Positions 50,190 through 59,829 of a stretch of 64,000 bases of DNA are shown piece by piece. The number at the start of each line of letters is the position of its first letter. The stretch's first letter is position 1. The notes beneath the pieces were generated by a model. The model was not told the origin of the DNA. It did not search any database and was given only the letters and a program-made list of their open reading frames with translations. Source of the stretch: Aquiflexum lacus (GTDB lineage Bacteria > Bacteroidota > Bacteroidia > Cytophagales > Cyclobacteriaceae). Location: positions 372,001-436,000 of the forward strand of contig NZ_JABFHF010000001.1 in NCBI RefSeq assembly GCF_015476655.1, read 5' to 3'. The position numbers were made by a program, and so were the translations under genes.

Positions 50190-53100
50190 ATGAATGCAAG
50201 AAGTAACACTTTATTGAACAATGATCAATGGATTACCCGCTATGGAAAAATACTTATCAAGAGAAAATGGTGGTTTATTTTATTTTCCATTGCAATTGTC
50301 GGGATTGCAGCAACAGGGTTTGAAAAATTGCGGTTTAACGCAGATTCAAAAGTATTTTTTAGTGAGGATAACCCCCAACTTGTCGCTTATGAAAAAATAG
50401 AACAAATCTATTCTGATGATGACAATATCCTGATTGTCATCAAGGAAAAGAATAATGAGTTGTTTACCTCAAAATCTCTTGAGGCAGTCAAGCAATTGGT
50501 GGAAAATGCATGGCAAACTCCATTCTCATTCCGGGTAGATGCCATTACCAATTTTCAATATACAAGAGCTGATGGCGATGACCTGTTGGTTACAGATCTT
50601 GTTGAAGAAACAAGCATGTTGACCAAAGACGAATTGGTACAAATAAGAGAAGTGGCTTTAAAAGAGCCCTTACTCTTGAATCGTCTGATTAACGAAGACG
50701 GTTCCGTTACAGGAATCAATATTTCATGTAAACTGCCAAATGACAATGATGCAACACCTGAAGTAGTAGCATTTATAAGAAACATGACTTCCGAATGGAT
50801 AGCACGAAACCCAAATATGGAGGTCTTTTTGTCCGGGAATATTATGTTGGAAAATGCTTTTGCAGAAACCGCCCAAAAGGATGGCCAACTGTTGGTTCCT
50901 TTGGTATTTGTGATTTTTCTAATCATGATCTTTATTTCTACAAGGTCAATAGGAAGTACGGTCAGCTCTTTTGTTGTTATCATTTTTTCTATAGCATCAG
51001 CCTTGGGGACCGCGGCACTTTTGGGCATTGATCTTACTTCGGCTTCTTCCAACGCCCCTATTGTGATCAGTACCTTAGCCATTGCAGATTGCATCCATAT
51101 CACGATTTCATTTCTCAAATTGCTGAGGGAAGGTTGGGGAAAAGAAGATGCGATTGTTGAAAGCCTTAGGATCAACTTTATTCCAGTAAGTATCACCACC
51201 CTGACTACAATCATTGGATTTCTTTCTTTGAATACAGGAGATGTTCCACCCTATGCGGACTTCGGAAATATTTCAGCGATAGGTATGGCATTCGCGTACT
51301 TTTTTTCACTCATCACCCTTCCTGCTCTATTGGCTGTATTTCCCATAAAAGTCCAAGCAGTATCTACCAAAGAGTCCAAACTGGGTTTTACTTCTGCAAG
51401 GTATGTTGATTTTTTATTTAGGTACAAAAATCCCATTCTGTACAGTTCAATAATTATGACCCTTTTAGGTGGGTATTTCACCACAAAGAATCAGCTCAAT
51501 GATGAGTTCATAAAATACTTTAATGAAACAATTGATTTTAGGAAAGATACGGATTTCATCAATGCCAATCTCACAGGCATTTACAATTTAGAATTTTCAA
51601 TCCCTTCCGAGAGAGATGGAGGTATCAATGATCCCATCTACTTGCAAAAATTAGAAGAATTTACAAATTACGTGGCTTCCCAACCTGAGGTAATTCATGT
51701 GAATTCTTTTACCGATGTAGCAAAGCGGGTAAATAAAGCCATGCATGATGATGATCCTGAATATTATCGTATTCCAGAAAGTCAGGAAGAAGCAGCTCAA
51801 TATTTATTGCTCTACGAACTTTCGCTTCCTTACGGCTTGGATTTGAACAATCAGGTGAATAATGCCAAATCTGAAACAAGATTTACAGTCACTTTAAAAG
51901 AAATTCCTTCCCGCCAAATGATTGATTTTTCAGATCGGTTGAAGGGCTGGCTTAAAAAAAATGGGACTGAGAGCATGGTTGCTGATGGAGCCTCCCTGAC
52001 ACTGATGTTCGCTCATATAGGCGAACGGCAAGTAAACGGCTTGATCAAAGGTGCCATCATCTCTGCACTTGTGATCACACTCATTCTGATGATCACCTTC
52101 AGAAGCGTTAAATACGGCGCATTGAGCATGATATCAAATGTTGTTCCCGCGCTATTGGGTTTTGGGATCTGGTATTTTGTGTTGGGATATGTGAACTTGG
52201 GAATGACTGCAGTATTTGGGATGACCCTAGGCATTATTGTAGACAATACCATTCATTTCATCTCCAAATATCTAAGGGCTCGTGATGAAAAGCTGTTGTC
52301 TGGAAAGCAAGCCATCATTTACGCTTTTGATAAAGTGGGTACTGCAATTATAGCTACCACGGTCATTCTTTGTGTTGGTTTTTTTGTACTTACTCAATCA
52401 GCCTTTTTGATCAACTCTTCACTCGCATTAATTACAATATTCATTCTCATTGCATCGGTATTGGTTTGTTTAACCTTACTTCCCATTCTTCTGATAATCA
52501 TTGAAAACATAAACTTAAAAAAGAACAAAATAACAATTATGAAAACGCAAACCGTCATTAAAACCTTGGTCTTATTCACAATCCTGTTTGGTTCATTGGG
52601 TGCAAACGCACAAAACAAAGGCTTAGAAATAGCACAGAAAGCCAAAAATGCTGATAGGGGATTTACAAGTTATGAAGTGGAAACCAAAATGGAACTGATC
52701 AACAGAAACGGTCAAACCACCACCAATTTGCTTACTAACAAAACCTTGGAAGTAGAAGGGGATGGTGAAAAATCTTTAATCAGTTTCAATAGCCCAAAAG
52801 ATGTAAACGGAACAAAAACACTGACTTATACCCACAGAACCACAGATGATGATCAGTGGATTTATTTGCCCGCTGTTGCCCGTGTCAAAAGACTGGCATC
52901 TTCCAACAAGTCAGGGCCATTTATGGGAAGTGAGTTTGCTTTTGAGGACCTCACTTCTTTTGAAGTAGAGAAATTCGATTTCAAATTTATAAAAGAAGAA
53001 ATACTCAATGGAAATAAGGTGGCATTGGTTGAACTGAATCCTAAGGATCCAAAAAGTGGATACTCCAAGAAAATAACCTACTATAATCTTGAAAAAAATT

Positions 53101-53321
53101 ACCGGGTTGAAAAGGTTGAATATTTTGATAGAAAGGGTTCGCCATTAAAGACACTGAATTTTGAAGGCTACAGACTTTATCTTGACAAATATTGGAAAGC
53201 AGACAAATTGAGTATGGTCAACCTCCAAAATGGAAAAAAAACTGACTTGATATTCAGCAATTATAGGTTTAAAACAGGATTGAAAGCATCAGATCTTACT
53301 GAAGAAAGCCTAAAAAATTAA
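50190..53321 (+). CDS. MMPL/RND transporter fused to a LolA-like outer-membrane lipoprotein-sorting protein
   Basis: One open frame of 1043 residues joins two proteins that are usually separate. Residues 1-783 are an MMPL-type RND exporter of the HpnN-like lipid-transport class: TM1 (KWWFILFSIAIVGIAATGFE), periplasmic loop, TM2-6 (FVIFLIMIFISTRSIGSTVS), second half with matching TM8-12. From residue 784 (ATG 52539) a complete second protein begins with its own signal peptide (MKTQTVIKTLVLFTILFGSL) and a LolA-like body (RGFTSYEVETKMELINRNGQ, DDDQWIYLPAVARVKRLASS). No stop lies between them. Either a true fusion or two genes whose stop was lost and an internal start still used. Likely moves lipids toward the outer membrane with the next gene. 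Confidence 0.88.
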   Translation: MNARSNTLLNNDQWITRYGKILIKRKWWFILFSIAIVGIAATGFEKLRFNADSKVFFSEDNPQLVAYEKIEQIYSDDDNILIVIKEKNNELFTSKSLEAVKQLVENAWQTPFSFRVDAITNFQYTRADGDDLLVTDLVEETSMLTKDELVQIREVALKEPLLLNRLINEDGSVTGINISCKLPNDNDATPEVVAFIRNMTSEWIARNPNMEVFLSGNIMLENAFAETAQKDGQLLVPLVFVIFLIMIFISTRSIGSTVSSFVVIIFSIASALGTAALLGIDLTSASSNAPIVISTLAIADCIHITISFLKLLREGWGKEDAIVESLRINFIPVSITTLTTIIGFLSLNTGDVPPYADFGNISAIGMAFAYFFSLITLPALLAVFPIKVQAVSTKESKLGFTSARYVDFLFRYKNPILYSSIIMTLLGGYFTTKNQLNDEFIKYFNETIDFRKDTDFINANLTGIYNLEFSIPSERDGGINDPIYLQKLEEFTNYVASQPEVIHVNSFTDVAKRVNKAMHDDDPEYYRIPESQEEAAQYLLLYELSLPYGLDLNNQVNNAKSETRFTVTLKEIPSRQMIDFSDRLKGWLKKNGTESMVADGASLTLMFAHIGERQVNGLIKGAIISALVITLILMITFRSVKYGALSMISNVVPALLGFGIWYFVLGYVNLGMTAVFGMTLGIIVDNTIHFISKYLRARDEKLLSGKQAIIYAFDKVGTAIIATTVILCVGFFVLTQSAFLINSSLALITIFILIASVLVCLTLLPILLIIIENINLKKNKITIMKTQTVIKTLVLFTILFGSLGANAQNKGLEIAQKAKNADRGFTSYEVETKMELINRNGQTTTNLLTNKTLEVEGDGEKSLISFNSPKDVNGTKTLTYTHRTTDDDQWIYLPAVARVKRLASSNKSGPFMGSEFAFEDLTSFEVEKFDFKFIKEEILNGNKVALVELNPKDPKSGYSKKITYYNLEKNYRVEKVEYFDRKGSPLKTLNFEGYRLYLDKYWKADKLSMVNLQNGKKTDLIFSNYRFKTGLKASDLTEESLKN

Positions 53322-53323
53322 GT

Positions 53324-54520
53324 ATGAGATTACTTATTCTTTGTTTAGGCCTGACGTGGTCAGTATCGGCCTTTTCTCAAAATGATTCGATCAAATGGGA
53401 ATCAGAATTTCTTCTGGAATTTGAAGTTGAGCACCAATATTTTCCAAATGAAGGGGCTTTCCCATACCAACTGAATCACTTCACTTCCGGAGCTATTAAG
53501 CCAAAGTTCAGCACCATCAGTAAATCCAAAAAACATCAATTCGTTTTTGAAGTTTTTCTGAGAGGTAGTTTGAATGATGCCAAAAGATCCCATTTTGATA
53601 TCAGAGAGGCTTATTATCGTTACAATCGGGATAAGTGGGCTGTTTCTGTTGGTGCCAAGAAAATTTTTTGGGGAGTAACGGAATCCGCGCATTTGGTCGA
53701 CGTGATTAATCAAGCTGACCAAGTAGAAGCATTTGACGGTTCAGAGAAATTGGGACAACCCATGGTACAATTCACCCTAAGTTCCTTTATCGGATCCTTT
53801 GAATTCTATTATCTGCCCATTGCACGGAGAAGACAATTTCCCGGGCAAAATGGGCGGTATAGGTTTCCAGAAGTTCTCCAGAGGGAAGAAATTCCATTCA
53901 CGACTTCTTTGGAAGAATGGCATCCTTCATTAGCGGGCAGATGGTATGAAACATTCAATAAGTTGGATTTAGGACTTTCCTATTTCTATGGGGTAGCTAG
54001 AGAGCCGATGTTCCTAGGTTTTGATCCATCATTAGGTTTGGATTTATCTTATCCTATTATTCATCAAATAGGTTTTGATGCCCAATATACTGTCGGGGCA
54101 TTGATTCTTAAATTAGAAGCAATTAACAGGAAAACTGAAAGGCAAGAATTCTTTGCGCTTGCTACTGGCTTTGAATATACATTGGGTAATGTTGCCAATT
54201 CAGGTGTGGATATCGGAATCGTCAGTGAGTATCTATACGATAGTAGGGGAGTACTTACATTTTCCGGTCTTGACAATGATCTTTTTATCGGCAGTAGAAT
54301 AAGCTTGAATGATATCAGAGGTACTACTTTTCTTTTCGGTTCGATTGTCGACCTAAACAGAACCACTACGCTTTTCAGATTTGAAGGGTCAAGGAGATTT
54401 AAAGGTAACTGGAAAGCCGACCTTCTAATCTCAGCCCTGAATAATGTATCTAATGAGGAAATCCTGTACAATTTCCGGCAAGATGACTTGCTTCAAATGC
54501 GCATTTCAAAATTTCTCTAA
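53324..54520 (+). CDS. Outer-membrane beta-barrel protein of the RND operon
   Basis: A 398-residue protein with a signal peptide (MRLLILCLGLTWSVSAFSQ) and a pattern of alternating amphipathic strands ending in an aromatic residue (LLQMRISKFL), typical of an outer-membrane barrel. KWAVSVGAKKIFWGVTESAH and similar blocks occur in DUF1302-like porins next to MMPL exporters. It starts two bases after the fused transporter, so it is co-translated. It probably completes an envelope-spanning lipid or drug route. Confidence 0.85.
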   Translation: MRLLILCLGLTWSVSAFSQNDSIKWESEFLLEFEVEHQYFPNEGAFPYQLNHFTSGAIKPKFSTISKSKKHQFVFEVFLRGSLNDAKRSHFDIREAYYRYNRDKWAVSVGAKKIFWGVTESAHLVDVINQADQVEAFDGSEKLGQPMVQFTLSSFIGSFEFYYLPIARRRQFPGQNGRYRFPEVLQREEIPFTTSLEEWHPSLAGRWYETFNKLDLGLSYFYGVAREPMFLGFDPSLGLDLSYPIIHQIGFDAQYTVGALILKLEAINRKTERQEFFALATGFEYTLGNVANSGVDIGIVSEYLYDSRGVLTFSGLDNDLFIGSRISLNDIRGTTFLFGSIVDLNRTTTLFRFEGSRRFKGNWKADLLISALNNVSNEEILYNFRQDDLLQMRISKFL

Positions 54521-54537
54521 AATAAAATCTTTATAAA

Positions 54538-55197
54538 ATGAAAACTATTAAAATTTCAACACTTGAATTCCTTGAAAACCTCAGCCAAAACAATCATAAA
54601 GAATGGTTTCAGGCTAATAAAAGTAAATGGGATCAGGCAAAGGAAAACTTCATTGAATTCATTGGATCGGTGCTACATGAAATCACCGCTAAAGAAAATA
54701 TCATTTTTGATGAACCCAAAAAGTATATTGGCAGGATTAACAGAGATATTCGGTTTTCAAATGATAAAAGTCCTTACAATGATTACATCACTTCAATGAT
54801 ATTTCGAGATCCTCATAAAAATACTACACCTTTTTACATCAGAATCCAAAATGGAAATAGTCTCATGGGTTGCGGAATAAAATCACCTGATAGTGGTTTG
54901 CTAAAAAAAATAAGGCAATATATTGATTTGAATGGTGAAGAACTTAATCAAATCTTAGAAGACTCGGCAATCAAAGCCACTTTTGGTGATCTCGAAGGTG
55001 ATGTGCTCAAAAGACCTCCTCAGGGTTTTGATGCCGATCATCCACATTTGATTTTCTTATTAAAAAAAGAGTTTCTTTTGACCACTTCGATTCCCAATGA
55101 GACGCTGATTAGTAATGAGTTACATAAAAATATTTTATCTGGTTACCAAACAGCTTTACCATTTATGAAGTTTATGGATCGAGCTATTGGTGTTTAG
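54538..55197 (+). CDS. DUF2461 domain-containing protein
   Basis: A 219-residue cytoplasmic protein with the family opening (LEFLENLSQNNHKEWFQANK), the conserved RINRDIRFSNDKSPYNDYIT and FYIRIQNGNSLMGCGIKSPD. The family is widespread in Bacteroidota and has no proven activity. It follows the outer-membrane gene by 17 bases and may be co-transcribed with it, but a functional link is doubtful. Confidence 0.92.
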   Translation: MKTIKISTLEFLENLSQNNHKEWFQANKSKWDQAKENFIEFIGSVLHEITAKENIIFDEPKKYIGRINRDIRFSNDKSPYNDYITSMIFRDPHKNTTPFYIRIQNGNSLMGCGIKSPDSGLLKKIRQYIDLNGEELNQILEDSAIKATFGDLEGDVLKRPPQGFDADHPHLIFLLKKEFLLTTSIPNETLISNELHKNILSGYQTALPFMKFMDRAIGV

Positions 55198-55792
55198 GTT
55201 TCCTGATGTAGTTGTAGTAAAAACAGAAAACTTCCGAAAAGTCAAAGTGTCTTCCAGTCAGGAACTGAGAGCCTGGCTGGAACAGCACCATGGCCAAAAA
55301 GAAAGCGTATGGCTGGTCGCCTTTAAGAAAACGGTTCCGGATAAATACCTTTCCACTACTGAGGTTCTTGACGAGTTGTTATGTTTTGGTTGGATAGATG
55401 GTATAATAAGAAAGCTGGATGACAATCGAACAATGCAAATGATCTCACCACGGAAGGTGGAGCATTGGGCAAAGACTTACAAGGACCGAGCAGCTAAATT
55501 AATTGAAGAAGGGAAAATGCAGGAAGCCGGTTTTCGATCCATTGAGCTTTCTAAACAGGCTGGCTTGTGGGATTTTATGGACGATGTAGACAATTTGGTT
55601 GTTCCCGAAGACCTGCAAAAAGCATTGAAGAAATATGAAGGAGCCACTGAATTTTTCAATGCCATTAATGATTCAAGTAAAAGGTTTGTATTGCGGTACA
55701 TCAAATTGGTAAAAACCAAGAAAACCAGAGTCTCAAGAATTGGACAAATTGCAATCCTTGCTTCAAGGGGTGAGAAATTAAAAGGGAGTTGA
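55187..55792 (+). CDS. YdeI/OmpD-associated family protein
   Basis: A protein of up to 201 residues with the YdeI signatures SSQELRAWLEQHHGQKESVW, DELLCFGWIDGIIRKLDDN and MQMISPRKVEHWAKTYKDRA, and a C-terminal helical DUF1905-like part. The frame start is TTG 55187, overlapping the DUF2461 stop; the in-frame GTG codons near 55206-55217 are alternative starts. Described in bacteria as a bacteriocin-protection or envelope-associated protein; exact role unclear. Confidence 0.88.
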   Translation: MVFRFPDVVVVKTENFRKVKVSSSQELRAWLEQHHGQKESVWLVAFKKTVPDKYLSTTEVLDELLCFGWIDGIIRKLDDNRTMQMISPRKVEHWAKTYKDRAAKLIEEGKMQEAGFRSIELSKQAGLWDFMDDVDNLVVPEDLQKALKKYEGATEFFNAINDSSKRFVLRYIKLVKTKKTRVSRIGQIAILASRGEKLKGS

Positions 55793-55805
55793 TAAATAGA
55801 AATGA

Positions 55806-56009
55806 ATGCGGGTATTCGGATTTATTCCTTTTGCTGGAATACACTATTTATTTATCGAGAAAATCGATGACCAAAACCACACCATCGTTACCAAAGAATG
55901 GGATAGGGGAGCCAAGGTCTGTAATCACACTATATTAATGAAAGACCTAGGAGAAGGAAGCATATATTATGAAGACTCCATCAAAATAGAAAAAAGACAA
56001 AATCGATAG
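55806..56009 (+). pseudogene. Fragment resembling a SRPBCC-like hypothetical protein
   Basis: Sixty-seven residues (FGFIPFAGIHYLFIEKIDDQ, TIVTKEWDRGAKVCNHTILM) that look like the middle of a small lipid-binding SRPBCC-like protein. The N-terminal strands and the C-terminal helix are absent and the end is replaced by IEKRQNR. Probably a truncated gene; a free-standing small protein is less likely. Confidence 0.5.
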
Positions 56010-56208
56010 TAAAATGTAAAGAAAGGGCAGCAGCTAACTAACAATTGGTAAATTTATTCAATTTATACTTATTTCATTTTAGATTTGGATTCGAAATAAG
56101 CGAGGCTTCAATAAGCTAATGTCTTGAATTTGTACAGATTAGTGCAACAAACATTTGCATTTAAACAAGTGGCCGTCATTGTAAGAAGACATCATACAAA
56201 AATTGACA
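56010..56208. other. Intergenic, no gene seen
   Basis: Leader of the AraC gene. Nothing further recognised. Confidence 0.4.
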
Positions 56209-57027
56209 ATGGAGTTAAATCCGAAAACATATGAGCCAAATATCGAACTGAGAGAGTTTGTCAAACGGTATTGGACATTAGATGGTGAAAAGGAAAACAT
56301 ACCGCTCAAAAACACCATCGTACCAGACGGAACAATGAAATTGATTTTTCATTATGGCGACACTTACAAACATCATTCACAAAATGGTGAGATAACAGTT
56401 CTACCGAAATGCTTTTTGATCGGTCAATTGACAAAGCCCTATGTGATTGAACCCGTAGGAGTAACAGGTAGTTTTGTTGTGCAATTCAAGCCAAATGGAT
56501 TTTTACCGTTTACGCCTATTCCAATCAAAGAAATGGAAAACACTGCGGTGCCATTGGACATATTATTTGGAGAAGACGGTATAAAACTTGGCGAACAAAT
56601 CTTAAATGCAAACTCTACATCTGAAAGAATTCAAATTATCGAGACCTTTCTTTTCAAAGAATTAGCCGATAAAAGAACAATTGACAATATCGTAAAATCA
56701 ACAGTTGAAACAATCTTCAACGGAAATGGACAGTTTTCTGTAAATGAATTTTCAAAGAGCAATAATATTAACCGAAGACAATTGGCTAGGAAATTTTCTT
56801 CAGTCATCGGTTTAAGTCCAAAACAACTAGCAAAAACAATTAGAATTCAGACAACCTTGAAGATATTGCTTAATGAAGAGATTTCAAGCCTAACTGACTT
56901 GGCTTATGAAAACGAATATTTTGACCAAGCCCATTTTATAAAAGAATTCAAGGAATTTACAGGATTGACACCAAAGGAGTTTTTCGGAGACGACTTAAAG
57001 ATGTCTTTGATTTTTGACAAAAAATAG
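56209..57027 (+). CDS. AraC family regulator with DUF6597 N-terminal domain
   Basis: Start set at ATG 56209 (MELNPKTYEPNIELREFVKR); a TTG two codons earlier is only a frame edge. Product 272 residues. DUF6597 sensing domain at about 5-110 (NTIVPDGTMKLIFHYGD, VTGSFVVQFKPNGFLPF), then the AraC HTH_18 (SVNEFSKSNNINRRQLARKF, ISSLTDLAYENEYFDQAHFI, LTPKEFF). It leads a short operon with a VOC protein and a TfoX-like protein. Confidence 0.92.
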   Translation: MELNPKTYEPNIELREFVKRYWTLDGEKENIPLKNTIVPDGTMKLIFHYGDTYKHHSQNGEITVLPKCFLIGQLTKPYVIEPVGVTGSFVVQFKPNGFLPFTPIPIKEMENTAVPLDILFGEDGIKLGEQILNANSTSERIQIIETFLFKELADKRTIDNIVKSTVETIFNGNGQFSVNEFSKSNNINRRQLARKFSSVIGLSPKQLAKTIRIQTTLKILLNEEISSLTDLAYENEYFDQAHFIKEFKEFTGLTPKEFFGDDLKMSLIFDKK

Positions 57028-57112
57028 CCTTGTCCCATTTTTACAATTTTGCCGATTCTTTGGATTCTTACTTTGCATTGCAATAGTGCAAAAACTTAAA
57101 ATTCATATAAAG

Positions 57113-57487
57113 ATGGTAAATTTAAATCCAGTTGGTTGGTTTGACCTCCATGTAGCAAACTTAGACCGAGCAAAAAAATTCTACGAAACGGTTTTCAATG
57201 TAACGCTAACTGACGCTCCCATTGAATGGGGCAAGCAATCATTTTTTCCTTTTAGCCCTGAAAGCCACGACATATCAGGTGCATTGGTGGAGAAAACCGA
57301 TTTTGTTCCAAGTAGTAACAACACGATTATCTATTTTGAAACCGAAGATTGCGTTGCAGAAGAACAAAGAATTGAAGCAGCAGGTGGAAAAGTGGTACAA
57401 CCAAAAATGAATATTGGAGAATTTGGCTTCGTCTCAATTTTTATTGACACAGAAGGCAATACAGTAGGACTTCATTCAAGGAAATAA
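57113..57487 (+). CDS. VOC family (glyoxalase-like) protein
   Basis: Start at ATG 57113 (MVNLNPVGWFDLHVANLDRA), 124 residues; the longer frame from 57014 has an implausible leader. Two beta-alpha-beta-beta-beta modules of the vicinal oxygen chelate fold, with likely metal ligands in FDLHV and TVGLHS. It resembles the usual Bacteroidota VOC enzymes (YFETEDCVAEEQRIEAAGGK). Substrate unknown. Confidence 0.93.
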   Translation: MVNLNPVGWFDLHVANLDRAKKFYETVFNVTLTDAPIEWGKQSFFPFSPESHDISGALVEKTDFVPSSNNTIIYFETEDCVAEEQRIEAAGGKVVQPKMNIGEFGFVSIFIDTEGNTVGLHSRK

Positions 57488-57496
57488 TTTTCAATT

Positions 57497-57850
57497 ATGA
57501 CTTACGACACAAATCTTGCAAACAGCGTTAGGGAATATCTTGCTGAAATACCAGGCTTAGACATTGAAGAAAAAGAAATGTTCAATGTGCTAAACTTTAT
57601 GGTGAATGGCAAGACTTGTGTTTGTGTTAGCGGTGAAAATTTGATGTTACGTTTCGACCCAAGCCGGCATGAAGAACTTTCGGAAAAAGATGGTTATGAG
57701 ACAATGCTGATGAAAGGCAAAGAATACAAAGGCTACTGTTATATAAATCCAGACGGGTTTAAAAACAGAAAAGACTTTGAATTTTTCTTAAACTTATGCC
57801 TTGAGTATAACAAAGTCGCCAAGTCATCAAAGGAACGAAAGACGAAGTAA
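57497..57850 (+). CDS. TfoX N-terminal domain protein
   Basis: A 117-residue protein of the TfoX_N family (EKEMFNVLNFMVNGKTCVCV, MLRFDPSRHEEL, YINPDGFKNRKDFEFFLNLC). Free-standing TfoX_N proteins are common outside competence and have no proven role. It lies nine bases after the VOC gene, same operon, followed by a strong hairpin terminator. Confidence 0.9.
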   Translation: MTYDTNLANSVREYLAEIPGLDIEEKEMFNVLNFMVNGKTCVCVSGENLMLRFDPSRHEELSEKDGYETMLMKGKEYKGYCYINPDGFKNRKDFEFFLNLCLEYNKVAKSSKERKTK

Positions 57851-57875
57851 AACATCGAACGGCCAAAACGGTTTT

Positions 57876-57908
57876 GCGTCAGTCGGAGTTTACCACTTCG
57901 ACTGACGC
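57876..57908 (+). terminator. Stem-loop terminator after the TfoX-like gene
   Basis: GCGTCAGTCG and CGACTGACGC form a perfect 10-bp stem with a 13-base loop, 26 bases after the stop. The T-run after it is weak (TTAGTTTGAT). Confidence 0.7.
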
Positions 57909-58179
57909 TTAGTTTGATTCCAAACCGCTTTATCGATCCCTCTACTTTCTACCTATGGCACTGATATTCAATAAAAACCGAACCAAAAAAGTGGACAAAA
58001 AGAAATAAATCAAAAATCCGATCTTCATTCATTACTGCAATTTCAGTTCATGCTTATGGCAATCTAAGCGTAAATCTTCTTTGCCTAACTTAATCTTTTT
58101 ATAATCAATAATTTAATGCCACTACTGCCATTTTAGAGATCATTAGTTTGTGATTCTAATATAAATTATTTTATTTAGC
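57909..58179. other. Intergenic, no gene seen
   Basis: Between the terminator and the TetR operator. No feature recognised. Confidence 0.5.
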
Positions 58180-58197
58180 ATACTAAACGTTCAGTAT
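58180..58197. promoter_or_regulatory. TetR operator 1 for the 58199 regulator
   Basis: ATACTAAACGTTCAGTAT, a near-perfect dyad ending one base before the TetR ATG. The matching site at 58775-58792 precedes the hydrolase gene. Confidence 0.75.
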
Positions 58198-58198
58198 T

Positions 58199-58753
58199 AT
58201 GCCATTACACAAAACCACACCGGAAGAAATTATCAAGCAAAGCATTAATGTGTTCAGAACTAATGGATACTACAGAACTACTATGAATGATTTAGCCAAG
58301 GCCACTGGATTAACAAAAGGGGCTTTCTATCATCATTTCAAGAGCAAGGAGGAGGTAATGCAAAAATCTTTACAAGCCACTTCATTTTGGTTTGATAGAA
58401 AGGTGTTTGCAATTGCCTATGATGAGGCACTGCCAAAAAAAGAAAGACTGAAAAATATGGTTGATGTGCTTTATGAAGCATTCACCAAAAGTAATGGAGG
58501 TTGTTTTTTTGCCAATACTATTTTAGAAACAGCCCATGTTGAGGATACTTTTCTAGCAGAGATCAATCAATTTTTTAAGATGTTTGAAAATGCCTTATCG
58601 AGTGTTTTCAATGATAAGTATTCAGAAAAAGAAATGATTGAAATAACCTACGAGATCATAGCAGACATTGAAGGCTCAATTATAATCATGCAACTTAAGA
58701 AGGATCCTAAAATCCTTAGAAAAGCTTTGAACAGAGTAAAAGATAGATTGTAA
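58199..58753 (+). CDS. TetR family transcriptional regulator
   Basis: A 184-residue TetR regulator (YYRTTMNDLAKATGLTKGAF, YHHFKSKEEVM) with a helical sensing domain of the YxaF/AcuR-like kind (FANTILETAHVEDTFLAEIN). Two ACNAAACGTTNAGT dyads, one at its start and one before the next gene, fit autoregulation and control of the hydrolase at 58826. The leaderless-like position of operator 1 means bound repressor would block initiation directly. Confidence 0.92.
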   Translation: MPLHKTTPEEIIKQSINVFRTNGYYRTTMNDLAKATGLTKGAFYHHFKSKEEVMQKSLQATSFWFDRKVFAIAYDEALPKKERLKNMVDVLYEAFTKSNGGCFFANTILETAHVEDTFLAEINQFFKMFENALSSVFNDKYSEKEMIEITYEIIADIEGSIIIMQLKKDPKILRKALNRVKDRL

Positions 58754-58774
58754 TACTTTTTTTTACCAAATTAC

Positions 58775-58792
58775 ATACCAAACGTTTAGTAT
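58775..58792. promoter_or_regulatory. TetR operator 2, before the hydrolase gene
   Basis: ATACCAAACGTTTAGTAT, same core AAACGTT as operator 1, 33 bases before the hydrolase ATG. Confidence 0.75.
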
Positions 58793-58825
58793 TTATAAAT
58801 AATTCATTATTTAACGAGAATAGAA

Positions 58826-59710
58826 ATGGAAGATTTAAATGAAATCAAAAGAGAAAGTTTCCAAGCAATATGCTCAGATGGTGTGGTTTTAAAAGGAATC
58901 TTAATGATCCCCGAAAAAGCCAAAGCTGTAGTTCAGTTTAATGGAGGAACAGCAGCCAAAAAAGAGTTCTATCTTCCATTTTTAGAATTTTTAGCCACAG
59001 AAGGTTTTATCTGTTGTTTGTGGGATTATCGCGGCAGTGGTGATTCTGCTCCTGATAATCTTAAAAACTGCAATTTTACTTTTTCAGACTATGGACTTAA
59101 AGATATGCCTACCATAAAAGATTATCTAAACTCAAGATTTCCACAGTTTCCATATTTAATTTTTGGACACAGTGTAGGTGGTCAACAAATAGGCTTTATG
59201 GATAATCTTTCAAATGTAAAGGGCATGGTAAATTTTGCGGTTTCTACAGGATACCAACCAAATATGCCCTTCAGCTACCGTTTATTGTTTTTTTACTTTT
59301 TCTATATCTTCACTCCGCTAAGTATTTTGTTAACAGGATATCTGAGTGCAAAACAGTTTGGCATAATGGAGGATTTGCCGAAAAACGTAGTACTTGAATG
59401 GAGAAATTGGTGTTCAAAAAAAGATTATTTCTTTGATCCTGCCTTTTATGGAAAAAGTGTTCCGGAAGGTAATTTTAAAAAGTTTGATTTCCCTATTCAT
59501 ACATTTTGGGCTACGGACGACACTATTTCTAATGAAAAGAACACCAAGAGCTATTGGAAACATGTTGAAAGTAAAAAGCCAATCACCTTTTATGAGATTA
59601 ATCCATCTGAATTAGGTGAAAAGGAAGTTGGACACTTCGGATTCTTCAAAAAAAGATTGAAAGAGAAATTATGGGGCAAGGCATTGGCTAAGCTTGAGGA
59701 GTTTATATAG
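58826..59710 (+). CDS. Alpha/beta hydrolase, serine aminopeptidase S33-like
   Basis: A 294-residue protein with VVLKGILMIPEKAKAVVQFN at the start, WDYRGSGDSAPDN, the nucleophile elbow FGHSVGG (near residue 115), a membrane-like insertion (FFYFFYIFTPLSILLTGYL), acid in HTFWATDDTIS and catalytic His in VGHFGFF. It resembles alpha/beta hydrolases encoded with TetR regulators for detoxifying lipophilic esters. Target of the TetR at 58199. Confidence 0.88.
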   Translation: MEDLNEIKRESFQAICSDGVVLKGILMIPEKAKAVVQFNGGTAAKKEFYLPFLEFLATEGFICCLWDYRGSGDSAPDNLKNCNFTFSDYGLKDMPTIKDYLNSRFPQFPYLIFGHSVGGQQIGFMDNLSNVKGMVNFAVSTGYQPNMPFSYRLLFFYFFYIFTPLSILLTGYLSAKQFGIMEDLPKNVVLEWRNWCSKKDYFFDPAFYGKSVPEGNFKKFDFPIHTFWATDDTISNEKNTKSYWKHVESKKPITFYEINPSELGEKEVGHFGFFKKRLKEKLWGKALAKLEEFI

Positions 59711-59829
59711 CACTAAGGCATCTATAAATGAATCGCTAAACCGATATACCACTTTCGAAAAATTTCGCAGTAACTGTCACACTTCAAGATTTTGAGTATC
59801 TAACTGTCAATCGTTAAAAAGTGGACATT

